The notes beneath the pieces were generated by a model. The model saw only the letters and a program-made list of their open reading frames with translations. It had not been told where the DNA came from and made no database searches. Position numbers and translations under genes: made by a program. A DNA stretch of 64,000 nt from Alligator mississippiensis (lineage: Eukaryota; Chordata; Crocodylia; Alligatoridae). The DNA lies in NCBI RefSeq assembly GCF_030867095.1, contig NC_081831.1, positions 42,159,319 through 42,223,318 of the forward strand, read 5' to 3'. Each line of letters opens with the position of its first letter. Position 1 is the first letter of the stretch. Positions 24,901-36,242 of the stretch are shown here, piece by piece.

Positions 24901-25849
24901 CTGCAGAACAATAGCACAGCCCTGAATCACAACCATGTTTGATGGCCTTTGCGAAATGAGTTTGATGCATCTCAAACTAGTTTGTAATGGATGTGTGCAC
25001 ATTACAACCCCTCCTCCAAATGACACCTCCTCTCTCACAGGAAGGCTGTGTACCTGGGATGATGGCACTCCTCCCCACCCTTCTGGGACAGTGACAGCCA
25101 CTGGCATGGTAGCATGTGTGGAGCTCGTCCTCCTTTTGCCCACCCTCTAATTCTCCTGTGGAGGCAAAGAGATTCCCGCTATAATCCACAAGGCCTGTAG
25201 TTCATCTTCTGGTTGCACCTGTCAGCTCACGATCAGACAGACCAGCATGTGCTCAGGATTAGAGGGCTGTGGCAGGGCAAGTTATCACGAGAATGCACAG
25301 CCATAAGCTATTTTTAGAGGGTGTTGTGAAGACCCTATCCCAATCCATGACTTCATAGGAAGAACTAATAAGAATTAGCTATATTCCATCTCAGAGCAGC
25401 TGGCATCCTCACTGCTGGGGAGTTAGACAGTCATCAGCTGTGGACAAGCCCTTTGGAGCAGCCAAGTGTCTAGCACCCTGCTCTGCAGAAGGGGCCAAGC
25501 ACTGAACTGGAGAAACAAGGCAGGATACTAAAACTGAGGACTCCTCAAGAGCAAAGGATGTGGGTGGAACTGAAGGGAAAGGAAGTAATGGATCAACTTG
25601 CTTGGAAGATCCCCAGGCACTGGGACGCATGTTGCATGGGGGTATTGATACTAGGGAACTCCTACTTAAACATGAAAGCTCTGTGGGAGGGGGCAGAGGA
25701 AAGGGGGTAGAGATGAGCTGCATTGCTTGGAAGGTATATCACTGACTTCCACTGCTGAGATCTGAGGTAGAGCATTACCTACCATTCTCTAAGATGACCT
25801 GCCTCCCAGAATGACCAGCAGGACCATGGGGCCTGCTGTCTCAAAGAGC
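21982..25849. other. Gene-free intergenic stretch
   Basis: No gene, RNA or clear full transposon. About 24,935-25,010 (catctcaaactagtttgtaatgg) looks like the inner part of the MITE family at 18.5/21.1 kb but is too short to be sure. ORFs at 24,838-25,189 overlap on both strands. Confidence 0.45.
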
Positions 25850-25987
25850 TATGTAGCTTCCCTCATTGGAGGTTTCAAGAAGAGGCTGCAGAGGCATCTA
25901 TCTGGGATAGTTAAGAAGAGCAAATCCTACATTCAGCAAGTTGGATTAGAAGGCCCCTGAGGTCCTTTCCAACCCAATAATTCTATG
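25850..25987 (+). mobile_element. Short CR1 3' end
   Basis: Sequence ggaggtttcaagaagaggct, then catctatctgggatagtt and the terminus gaggtcctttccaacccaat followed by attctatgta. This is the CR1 3' UTR hallmark on the plus strand. Only the last about 140 bp remain. Confidence 0.8.
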
Positions 25988-27035
25988 TAGTGAGGGGTCA
26001 CAAAAGCTGATACAGGTAACAATTTTTAGCATGTAAAACATGAGACCTCCCAGCAGATGAGCAGCCCCCTCCTCCAGCCTTCTCCTCTGCCTTCGCTCAA
26101 AGACATCTTAGACTCATGGATTCTGGCAGCTATATGACAGGGGAAGCTCAGTGGTCAGTCACCAGCACTGCTAGAGGACCAATAATATCTTTTAGGATAG
26201 CAATGTAAATCCTGTGATCAAGTGGAGTGTGCTATCCTACTGGCCCACCCAAGTGTCTGCTACTCCATTCTGCTTCAGGAATCATGGAGTGGTAATGCCC
26301 AGGTCTTTGCATGGGCATGGGCATGGGCATGTGCATTCAAGCCCCTCAGACAGGACCGATGGTAGTGTTCTCCATAGCACATGGTTCACTGGAGGGATCA
26401 TTGTCTAGAGAAGTAGCTACAGATGAACTAGGCTCAGCAGGACTCAAGCTACTGGTAAGACAAAAAAGGTACAAGCCCCAGATGCAGGCTGGAGGTGTAA
26501 TAATTTCATCAGTGCTGAGGGTGAGCTGTTTTCTGTAGCAACACATGCTAGGGGTGGCAAAGGCTTTATCAGGGCTCTTTACCTTGGCACAGGCTCTGTG
26601 TGTTTGCAGTAACACTCAGGGCTGGGATCCATCTTTGGATAGCACGGGTAAACATCACAATCTGCTCAGGACCTGCCTCAGGAATCTGGAAAGTAGCCTG
26701 TGGCCTGGCTTTTGCCCTCCCCCTACACTGACCATGCTCAATGCCTTGTGTGACCCTAGCCCCTTTGCCCCTTCTGAATAATGAGGCTGACACTCCCCCC
26801 AACATAAATGCACATGAAACCTAGACACCAATCTAGGCAGACATAGTGCAGCTAACACTGCTTGTCCAGGAGTTAGCCATTAATGCAACAATCATTTCCT
26901 GCCATTCTCCTGCATTTTTTATTCCTTTTCCTTCAATAAATCAAGTCCATGTTCCAGGCTTTCCAGACTGAGTCACAACCTGAGAGCAGAGTGAAAACTC
27001 AGGCCTACCCTGATGGAAACATAAGGAAGGGTACA
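25988..27035. other. Gene-free stretch; short Penelope-like scrap at its left edge
   Basis: The first 35 bp share ggggtcacaaaagct(g/a)atacaggtaaca with 27,273-27,301 inside the Penelope-like copy. A (GGGCAT)n run of four units lies at about 26,309-26,332. No gene supported. Confidence 0.45.
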
Positions 27036-27895
27036 TATGCACCTTTACAGAATAACTAAATAAACTACATATAGAGAGTACAAGCTTTGTGAACCCATGT
27101 TCCCTTCATCAGATGCTGTGAAAGGACAGACAGAAAGCAGAATGTAAGAAGGAGAGAGAATTTAGAATACAAAAGACAAGGGAAGGTAGAGGGGAGAGAG
27201 AGAGGAAAGGAGCGGGGAGGAGGGCAGTGCTAGGAGAGAAAAGAAAATGAGCAGCAAATCCATAGGAACAAAAAGGGGTCACAAAAGCTAATACAGGTAA
27301 CAAGATAAGAATAACAGTCGCTGTCTAAACCATACTAAACACAGTCCAGTCTCTGGATGGTTTTGTGGTCTGCAATTTCCTGTTCAAACTGATTTTATTT
27401 ATTTATTTATTTTGCCTGAGTACAGCAGTCCTGAGGTCAGCGATGGAGTGTCCAGGGAGGTGGAAATGTTCTGCCACAGGCTTGTGTGTCTTTCTGCAGC
27501 TGATATCAGATCGGTGTTCATTCATTCTTGCACGCAGAGACAGCCCTATCTGATATAGACAGTGAAGGGGCACTGTAAGCAGGTGATGACATGTATGATG
27601 CTGGTAGAGTTTCAGATTAATTAACCTTATGTGTTATAATCTATGTTATTCAGGTCAGTGATACATGGTCTGTATTCATGTGGGGAGATAGCAAGCATTT
27701 GTGTCCATTGCAAGACCTGGTGCCTTGGTTAAGATAAGAGCATGTTAGTCTGTTGTTTGAGAGATGCTGTTTGAGGTTGGGGCTGTCTGTAAACCAGGAT
27801 AGGTTGGTCCCCAAAGGCTGCCTTGTGAAGGTCATCCTTTTCTAGAAGGGGTTGATGGTCATTAATGATGTGTCTTAAGTGTTCAGGCTGTACGT

Positions 27896-28196
27896 AGGCG
27901 ATGCATAGGGGGTAAACGGGAGGGCAGGTGCCCCCCCTGAGATTGGCTGCCGCTGAAGACGCCACTGGCTTCTGCGGGCAAGTTGCCGCTTGCCATCTGC
28001 TCTCCTCCTCACCGCTGACACAACCGGCGGTGTCTGCGGGTAGTCCCTGGTTGTCACTCACCACCCCCCCCCCCACTGACAACACCACCGCTGGCATCTG
28101 TGGGCGGTCCCTACTTGCCACTAATCACCACCAACACTAAAGCCGGTGGCTGCAGGTGGTCTCCGCTTGCTGACACCAACTCCGGCAGCTGTGGGC

Positions 28197-28247
<51 letters not shown>

Positions 28248-28274
28248 ATCTTGGGAGGCACCAGTCATTCATGG
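27896..28274 (-). mobile_element. GC-rich VNTR-bearing insertion, copy 1
   Basis: Inserted into the Penelope-like frame between approximate direct repeats GGCTGTACGT (27,886-27,895) and GGCTGTATGT (28,275-28,284). Read on the minus strand it starts atgaatgactggtgcctccc and ends atgcatcgcct, matching the ends of the copies at 56.7 and 58.9 kb. The centre holds about four diverged 50-60-bp units with a 'ccacagatgccagcggtgg' type core and a long (GT)n run. There is no ORF of note, no poly(A) tail and no terminal inverted repeat. Confidence 0.7.
28199..28244 (+). repeat. (GT)n microsatellite
   Basis: About 22 GT units, inside the VNTR-bearing insertion near its 5' end. Confidence 0.95.
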
Positions 28275-28400
28275 GGCTGTATGTGACAACTAGAAGGACT
28301 CTGTTGTCTGTGTCCCAGGGTTGGTTTTGGAGCAGATTGGAGCAAGGTCTGAGTCGGCCTTTGTTGTTTTGAGTGGCTACAGTTTTTGGATTGTATTGTA

Positions 28401-29475
28401 ATTTCATAGATTTCATAAATATTGTAGACATTAGGGCTGGAAGGGACCTTGCAAGATCGAATCCAGCCCCGCACCCGAAGGGCAGGAAGTCAGCTGGGGT
28501 CATAGGATCCGAGCAAGATAAGCATCCAATTTTCTCTTGAAGGTGTTCAATGTAGGTGTTTGAACCACCTTCGATAGCAGGCTATTCCAGACCTTGGGGG
28601 CTCAGACAGTAAAGAAATTCTTCCTTATGTCCAGCCTGAAACGGTCTTGCAGGAGTTTATAACCGTTTGACCTCGTCATCCCTTGGGGCACTCTGGTGAA
28701 CAAACGTTCCCCCAGATACTGGTGGTCACCCCGATAAACTTATAGGTGGCCATCAGATCACCCCTGAGCCTGCGCTTTTCCAGGCTAAAAAGCCCCATAG
28801 CTCTTAGCCTGTCGTCGTAAGGTCTGTTTTCCTGACCTCTGATCATGCGCGTGGCTCTCCTCTGTACTCTCTCAAGCTTCTCCACATCCTTTCTGAATTG
28901 TGGGGCCCAAAACTGGATGCAGTACTCCAGCTGCAGCCTCACCAAGGCCGAGTACAAAGGAAGAATAATGTCCTGGGATTTGCTTGAGAAGCATCTATGG
29001 ATGCAAGCCAGCGTTTTGGTCATTTTACTAGCCTCAACATCGGATTGAAAGCTCATGTTCATCTTGTGGTCAATGATGATCCCCAAGTCTCTTCATTTTT
29101 CAGTGTTAAACACCATCAGGTTCTCGTCTGCCCATTTGCTGAGCCTGTGCAAGTCAGCCTGGATCGCCCTCCTGTCTTCAGGTGTGGATGCTTTGCCCCA
29201 AAGTTTCCTGTCATTGGTGAACTTGGCCAGTCCGCTTCTGACTCCAATGTCCACATTAATGAAGATGTTGAACAATATGGGTCCAAGGACAGAGACTTGG
29301 GGGACCCCACTGGTCACAGGGCACCATGACAATTGACTTCCATCAATTACCATCCTCTGTGTCCGACCACAGAGCCAATTTCCCAGCCAGTGGATCGTGG
29401 TGGACCCAAGGCCACAACTGGCCAGTTTCGCCAAGAGGTGATCATGGGATACCAGATCAAAGGCTTTTTTTTTTA
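28401..29475 (-). mobile_element. CR1 LINE, 5'-truncated, minus strand
   Basis: The 3' terminus is at 28,401-28,450 (tttcatagatttcata, then ttagggctggaagggacctt in inverse orientation). Going right, the minus-strand frames give the C-terminal block (28,676-29,086; EYCIQFWAPQFRKDVEKLERVQRRAT) and then reverse transcriptase (29,093-29,475; SGVPQ, LGPILFNIFI). The catalytic FADD box has decayed to FTND (KFTNDRKLWG). It breaks off 5' at an A-rich run near 29,470. The 3' end differs from the CR1s at 7.4 and 46.3 kb, so it is a different subfamily. Confidence 0.9.
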
Positions 29476-29772
29476 ATTGTAGGAATGTGACATACTGTTC
29501 ATCTCTGCCACATACTGTGGTACTAAGGGCCACGTTTTGCTCTTGATCACATACCACTGACTTGCTGGGAGCTGTAGCAGGAAACAGCAAGCACTCCCTT
29601 GGCTCCCAGAAGGACTTTGTCACCTTAGTGTGGCATCTTTGACAAGTCTGTTCTAGAGCCACCCCTAAATCCCTGAAGGAGGCAACTTGACTTGTCATTC
29701 CACACTGTAGTGACCAATGGTGTGCCAAGCAGTGCCTTGTGGTAATATGGACATGCTGAACTGCCTGTCTGT
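29476..29772. other. Unassigned sequence between CR1 and MITE
   Basis: About 300 bp without recognisable content. Confidence 0.5.
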
Positions 29773-30535
29773 GGGTGCGTCTAAACCAGACACCTTAATG
29801 TGCAGTGTACAGTTCTACTGTGCAATAGTGCAGGGGTTTTCAACCTTTTTAAAGAAGTGTACCGTTCTGGTAGCAGTGGCCAGATGTGGAGTTGGGGGGG
29901 GGGAGGGGGGAGCTTGCCCATGGCAGTCACCACCTCCACCCACCACCCCACACCACTGCTGCTGCAACCCACCACCCTGTGCCGCTGCCACATGCTGCTT
30001 TCCCATAGCTGGTTGCAGGTGACATACAGCTCCACAGGCTGCTGATGGGCCTCACAGACGGCCAATCATATGTCACCTGTCAGCAGCCTGCAGAGACATA
30101 TGGGCAACCGGTTGTGGGAAGGCAGCGTAGAGTGCTGGATGGTGGTGGCAGCCGCTGTATGAAAGCTCCCCCCATCCCTGCATCTGGCCAGCTGGGCAGT
30201 GCCAGTGCGGCCTGCAGAGGGGGGCTGCTGCCTTTGCCACTCCCCCTGGCCCTGCTCCTGGGAGGTGGCAGCGTGGGGTGGTGGGTGGCAGCACTCCGTC
30301 CCCAGCCACCCGTGCATACCCCAGGACCTTTCTGTGTACCCTGGTTGACAACCTCTACATTAGTGCATCACAGCAAAAAATGTGCTAATGTGCAGTAGAT
30401 AAGCATCACAAAAAAATCTAACTTTGCTACTGCACATTAGCGCAGCTACTGCGCCTTTATCTAGTACCTCATATTAGAGGTACTAAACTTAATGTGAAGC
30501 AGCAAAAGCGCATTAATAAATGTGTAGACGTGCCC
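29773..30535. mobile_element. Harbinger-like MITE hosting a hAT insertion
   Basis: Terminal inverted repeats gggtgcgtcta (left) and tagacgtgccc (right). The flanking triplets are TGT and TAT, compatible with a decayed TWA-type 3-bp duplication. The same end sequence is found in the MITE at 63,051-63,307, where the TTA duplication is intact. The interior is rich in 'tgcacattag' words on both strands. It is split by a hAT element at 29,831-30,357. Confidence 0.65.
29831..30357. mobile_element. hAT element (527 bp) nested in a MITE
   Basis: Ends caggggttttcaacc and ggttgacaacctcta are inverted repeats. Flanking 8-bp sequences CAATAGTG (29,823-29,830) and CATTAGTG (30,358-30,365) match at 7 of 8. 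The GC-rich interior carries 'gtggggtggtgggtggcag', also found in the element at 5.4-5.8 kb. The ORFs inside are compositional. Confidence 0.8.
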
Positions 30536-33500
30536 TATAAACACAGAGTAAAGTTTTGTGGAGTCAAAGCCCCTTTAGATGTGGATTAGCTAATGTAGCT
30601 GGGACTTTAAAAAGCAGAGAAGGAGAGAAGCAGAGGCTGCTGGAGGGAAATGGTGCTGTTTGAATGTTATCAAATAGAAGCAGCCATTAATTTCTCTAGC
30701 CTGAGGCCCCTTTCCCATTTTGGGCTATGTAAGAAAGGGAATCTGAGCAGCAAACAGATTTCCAAGAGCACTCAGCACTCACTTGGAGCCCAGGGCAGGG
30801 AATATTCACTGCAGGCTTCCAGGTTTGGGCCATGTTTAGCAAAACAAAGACTCTTTGATCTGCTGTTTCCTGGGAGGTTGGGACCTAAGAGAAAGCAACT
30901 GGAGTGTGGGTAGGGAAGCAGCCTCCCAGTCTGAGAAGCACTCATGTTAAGTTTGTCACACACCTCCAGATGGGCCGTGAGGGGGCACAGTGGGAGTGTG
31001 TGTTAGCCTCCTCAGTCATCCATGACTTCCCTATATACCCTATGGCTCCTTGGGACTGCCAGGTTCAGTGACAGAAGTTTGTTGGGATCCCACTTCAGCA
31101 AAACATTTTAAAATAAATAAATAAATAAATAAATATAGATATGTAAACAACAACAACAACAAATATATATAAAAACTGATCCTCTAACAATCCGTCATGT
31201 GACCACTGTGGTTCACTTGACAGACCAAAAATACATTTTTACAATTAAACTATTTTAGTCCCATTACAAAGTTTGCACTGAGCAGCCGCACACCATTAGC
31301 ATTCCAGTGCTTTCATTTGTCATCACTGTCCTCCTTGTTCTCTTCAGAGGGCTTGCCTCTGAAAAGTCTATGCCAGTCCCCAGTCTTCCATATGAGGTCT
31401 GCCATCTCTTTCCCATCACATCCTCCATTCCTTCCTTACTGGAGCCAGCCTGAGGGCGCACTCTGTGGAAGGGTGTGCTTTGGCCTGTGCTCCCCTGTGT
31501 GGGTGTTTGCCACAATCCTCTATGCTAACACAGCCGCTATGTTAATACAGACATCTTTATTCCTCTTCCAGCCTTTCCCACTGCAGCTAGGTGAGCCCTC
31601 TAAGCACTGACTGTGGTCTTTCCTTCACTCCCAGGGGCACCAGCTAAACATGCAGGCCTTTCCCAGGGCAAGGCAGAAGACAAAGGAGTGTGAGCTGTCA
31701 CACCCAGCATTTCCATTCCTAGCTTGGCTGTGGGGCTTGCTCACAACTGCACAGCACTGAGAAGCAAAGGCCAAGTGGTTGTGCAGAGTCAGCCCCTATC
31801 AAATGCAAGCAAAGAACTCCTCCCCCCCCCAACAGAATGGTAGGTAACAACTGGGGGAGGAGAATTGGAGGGGAAAAGGGAGGGGTTGTTCAGCTGTTAT
31901 ATAGATACTTGACCCTGCTGGTGAAACATTGCATTACAGACACCATTGTCTGCAATAGATTTGGGCCCTCTTGTAGCAGAGCAGAGTTTGGCCCCGTTTG
32001 GTATAGCAGGGCCCTAAGCCAAGCTCTGGATATGGACATGTAAACACTTATGCGCCTGCACCTCTAGTGTGCAATGAGTCCTGGCTGAGTGACCTGTTGG
32101 TACAGCTGACAGGAACACAGCATTCCTGCCCAGGCCAGTCCTGCCCATGTCTGCATCCCCCTGCTGGGAAAGGCACACTTAGCCCCTCCCTGGAGCAAGA
32201 TGCATGAGAGTATTGGCTGTGCAGCCTCACCTTTACTAGTGGGGCAGGCCCTACCCTTTCCACTACCCCTTCTTGTGACAAGCACCCCCTGCCGGCCAAT
32301 CATACCCGCATCTATTCCCCTCACTTGGTCCCTCAATTCCTGGCATCTAAAACAGAAAAGGAAGAATCCACTAGCCATTCTCCCCACACCTTTGCTGCTT
32401 CTTCAGCACCCTGCCTCCGGAGCCTCCCTCTCAGCAGGAACACTTGCAGTTCCTCCCCTTTGTATGACAGGGGATGCTATAAGGGAAGCTGTGAATTACA
32501 CTTTGCTTCCAGAGGGGCTAAGAACCAATACCTTGCACAAATGGAAAAAGCAAAAGCAGAATGGGCCCTGCCCTTGGGGGAGAGGGAAGACTGGGGTGGT
32601 GGGGGTTAAGGACTGGCAATCCAGAGGCACAGCATCTGATCTCAGTTCTGACTGCAAAGCCCTGAGGAAGTCACTGCCAATGCTGTAGTATCAGGTATGT
32701 CAGGAGACCCATCACCATGAGATTTTTTTTCTGACGCTGGGAATGTGCCTGAGCCTTGGCCTAGATGAAGTCTAGCTAAGAACACAGCACTATTAGGGGA
32801 GGCAAGGCCTGACTCAGCCTGATGAAGTCAAGAGGAGTCCTTCCACTGATGCCAATGGCCTTGGGATCAGAGCCTCTGTTAACAAAGGGTTCATTCTCCT
32901 GCCTGCAGAACTGAGCTGGGCAGCACCCATGTTCCCAGCAGCCAGGCAGTACCCGTGTTCCTGGCAGCCTGGCATTCAGCTGGGCAGTGGTGGGTTAGAG
33001 TTAGGGTTAGGCTGAACCCAGGATTACATTTTCCTCAGAATGGCTCTCTCCTAAAAATCTCTTGACTTTTCAAGGTGCCAGATACATTGTAATCCAATTC
33101 CAGCAAACAAACAAAGAAAGCCTTCTACAGCCAAGAGCCTGCGGAGAAAACCTGTCTGTCCAGTTCTCTGCTCTGTCTTGTGAGTTAATGTTTAAAAGTC
33201 TTCCCCTTCCCAGCAAGGGAATGCTCTGGGCTCTATCTCTCCCTTTGGGTGTTTGCTTCCCTCCCACATGGCCTTGTCCATGTCACACCTGCTGTTACCA
33301 CCCCCCACAGCCTCCCCAGCTGGCACTCAGCTTCAGTCTGATTCACCTCCCCAGCCTCAGTGACCTGAGTGGTACCTCATTCCTCTTACAACCTGAGGAC
33401 ACATCAGTGGCTATTAATTAGGAGTAAGGGGCTTAAGTAGGATCTAGGCCCCTATTGTGTTAGGTGCTGTACATGCACAGAACAAAGACCTGGTCCCTGC

Positions 33501-35359
33501 CACAAAGACCTTGCAGTGCAGGATATGTCTATCTTGCAGTCACTGCAATGACCATGGTGCCTTATGGGGGTAGATTCAAACTAGCTGTCCTGGGTAGTGC
33601 TAGCAGGGCAACCATGACAACACAGACTCGGCCCGGAGCTAAGTTGGTGCAGGTATTTCCACAGCTGCAAGGCAAGTTTGCTAGCAGTACTGAGCTAGCT
33701 GCTTTGCTGCTCGTGGGGTTATGCATATGCTATGCTGTCAAGGCTTCAGTCTCCTCACTCCCAGCCCCACAGTCCTTTCCTAATGAACAAGGATTTTCAC
33801 AAAATCCAAGCTGCGTTTGGCAGCTGAGGTGATTGGTAACTGGTTCTTATACACCCAATGATCTCTGCCCCCCACACCCAGGGGGAGCAGGATGCCTCTG
33901 GCTGTGCACATCTCTAGAGAGGCCCAGAAAAAACTGAAACAATGTCCTAGCAGTCTTTGAGGAGCCACCCACCTTGGAGACACTGCCATTTGCACTTCAC
34001 AGTCATCTTCAGAGCAGTGCTGCCACCTGCTGACAAATGATTCAAGCAAGAAAAAAATGGAGCTGGAGCGCAAAGGCTTTTTCAGTCACTTTACTCACAT
34101 TCTCACCCTAAAATGGCCTTTCTAGCTATTGCCACGGTATCACCACTCAGTGCAGAAAGGCTGCCTGCATTTTAGGTACAGTGTCATCAGACTCTGATCA
34201 AGGCATTGCAGACATCACAGTAAAAAAAACTCTAGCAGCAACAGATACACTATCTTCACTCCTGCTCCCAGCACTGGGCCTCTCTGTGGGCTCAAAAGAC
34301 TATTTTGTGGGACAGCACTAATGTAGACAAAGTAAAAAGAGATCTGACTTCTGTTCTGGGAATGTCTCTGGTAGAAAGACTCATGCCCTGTTTATGCAGG
34401 GGTGTAACATCATTGCAGCTACCCATTTGACTCAGCTAGTGTTGGCCCACTTACTGCTAAACTGTTGTGAGTACTGGTTCAACTATTTGTTAGTATTAGA
34501 TAAGGCTGGAATAAATGGAAGAGGATATAGAAAAACAATGAAAATGGCACAGGAGCTGAAGGGATGTAGCTTGGCAGCTATGCACAGAGGCATTGCACTA
34601 GTGAAGGAACACAGAAAAGTGAATGCTAAGAAATGAGTGGGATCACTATAGGGTGGGATGAGGTTGGTGATTCATCCTTTATGGCTGACAAGCCCTTTGG
34701 AAATTCCAGTGTCTGGCACTTGTGGTTTCATGGTGAGATGGCTCAGAATAGGAATAAGAAGGGGAATAGAGAAGCAGGAAGTGCAATCAAACCAAGGAAA
34801 GTCAGGAAAATGGGGGAAAGGGCAAATCTAAGACACAGGGGAGTTAAAACATAGCCTTTATCACTCCCAGCAATCACAGCAGAGTGACTATGCCAGGACC
34901 TCTGTAAATCAGTGTCCTGTATAGGAGGATGCCCAACATTGGCACAGGAGGATAGCTCTATATGCCCACATTCAAAACCTTGGGCTTGAACATTTTAATT
35001 TAAGCTCAGTGACAGACACTAAAAGGATACCAAAGAACTGAGCAAAAATTGTGACACTACCAATCTTTGAGATCAGCTTCACCAGTCAAACATTATGGGG
35101 CTTGTTATATCCCATACTTCAACTGCACAATCTGTATAGAAAGGCCCAGTCCTGCAAATGCTGATGGATGTGTGTACCGCTGATGAGTGGGAGTTGGCCC
35201 AGTGCCCACCCTGGGCAACACCATGCACCAAAGTCAGCGTGTGGAGGATCTGACCCTTAGAGTGTAAGGACAGGAACTAGCCTTGGCTTGGCAGTGCTGA
35301 GGCTAAATTAGATCAGTAATAAATAAGTAATGATGAATAATGGAATGAAACTACTCTAA
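30536..35359. other. Gene-free intergenic stretch
   Basis: No exon or RNA gene supported. It contains (AAAT)n at 31,105-31,133 next to (CAA)n at 31,147-31,161, and a short amniote MIR-like piece at 33,452-33,520 (gtgttaggtgctgtacatgc, then tggtccctgccacaaagacc). The 162-codon ORF at 32,200-32,688 has no domain and is overlapped by ORFs in other frames. Confidence 0.5.
31105..31161 (+). repeat. (AAAT)n and (CAA)n microsatellites
   Basis: About seven aaat units followed, after tatagatatgtaaa, by five caa units. Confidence 0.9.
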
Positions 35360-35560
35360 AGCAAATGTAGGCTAAATATCAGGAGGAAATGTGTTAATGG
35401 TGATAGCCAGCCAGCTGGGAAACAGTTGCTCTCTGGAGATAGTGGGAGCCCTGGGCTGGAGTCATTTAGAACAAGATTGGACAAGGCAGAGTGATATGGT
35501 TACTGAGTTGGGCAATTATGGGAGGAAGTGCTGCATGTGTGGAGCTTTTGGATGACAACT
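35360..35560 (+). mobile_element. Old CR1/L3-type 3' region
   Basis: Diverged plus-strand match to the CR1 tail block: ggctaaatatcaggaggaa, then ggagatagtgggagcc, then agaacaagattggacaaggc. This corresponds to the C-terminal coding end and 3' UTR. It is very old. Confidence 0.55.
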
Positions 35561-35868
35561 CACCCTCATCATTTGTGAACCTTGTAAAAATGTTCCTCTC
35601 TGAGAGGGCACAAATAATGCCAGGCAAAAAAGCATCCTGAAGGCGGGGGAGGGAGAGAAAATCTTTTCCTGTCCTGCCCCCTTAGGAAGTGTGATCTGAG
35701 GTCAAGCCATTTAGCATAGAACCCTTTAATTAGTAAGTTCTAGGTAATCACCAGCTTTGCTTAATTGTGTCCCAGCCTCAATGCCATTCATTCCAAATCA
35801 CTCTCCCTGCCTTATAGTCTTTATGTTCCCTTCTAACTCCAGTCCTCACTGTCTACTTCTCTCCTTGC

Positions 35869-36242
35869 CAGTGGTCTCAAACAAATCAGCCCAGTGGCAC
35901 CCAATCTTCCAGCCAGCAGGCCAGATGAATGACACAGGGTTGGTCTACAGGCCAGATCCTATGTACAGTTAGCATGTGGGATCAATTTATGGGTGTGATC
36001 CAGTGTGACAGCCCAAGCGTGTGTGCCTGGATCTGGCTCCTTGATCTAGGGTGTAGGGCTGTGTTATCTGGCCAGTGGGGCTCCCAAGTATTCAGAAATT
36101 TAGCAGTAGGGGAGTGGCAATTAACACTGCCACCAGTCTTCTACCACCAAACGGGTAGAGGAGAGGAGAAGAGCCCCATGGCCCAGATGGCATGGCTCCA
36201 CAGGCCAGATTTGGCCTACAGGTCAGAGTTTGAGCATCCCTG
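35869..36242. mobile_element. hAT-like MITE
   Basis: Left end cagtggtctcaaac and right end gtttgagcatccctg are inverted repeats of hAT type. Flanking 8-bp duplications are not recognisable, so the limits are approximate. The interior repeats 'caggccaga' words. Confidence 0.6.

Larger units (their letters stand above)
27036..28400 (-). mobile_element. Penelope-like retroelement, C-terminal part with GIY-YIG region
   Basis: On the minus strand, fragments of the Penelope-like protein appear in order. First come a VVTYSP segment near 28,285 and, after an insertion, EHLRHIINDHQPLLEKDD near 27,850, which is the linker after reverse transcriptase. A degraded Cys-rich stretch follows near 27,690, then the GIY-YIG endonuclease region at about 27,575-27,400 with ARMNEHRSDI and KPVAEHFHLPGHS motifs. 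A TGA at about 27,555 and several frame changes show it is dead. The 3' part contains a hammerhead-like CTGATGAAG (27,104-27,112, minus) followed by a GTTCACAAAGC end. It is split at 27,896-28,274 by a VNTR insertion. Confidence 0.75.

Noticed and set aside
28111..28503. 130-codon minus-strand ORF containing poly-HT
   Set aside because: It joins Penelope-like relict sequence with the GT microsatellite of an insertion.
32200..32688. 162-codon ORF in a low-repeat region
   Set aside because: No recognisable domain, normal-length chance ORF for this GC content, and contradicted by overlapping ORFs in other frames; no splice or promoter context.
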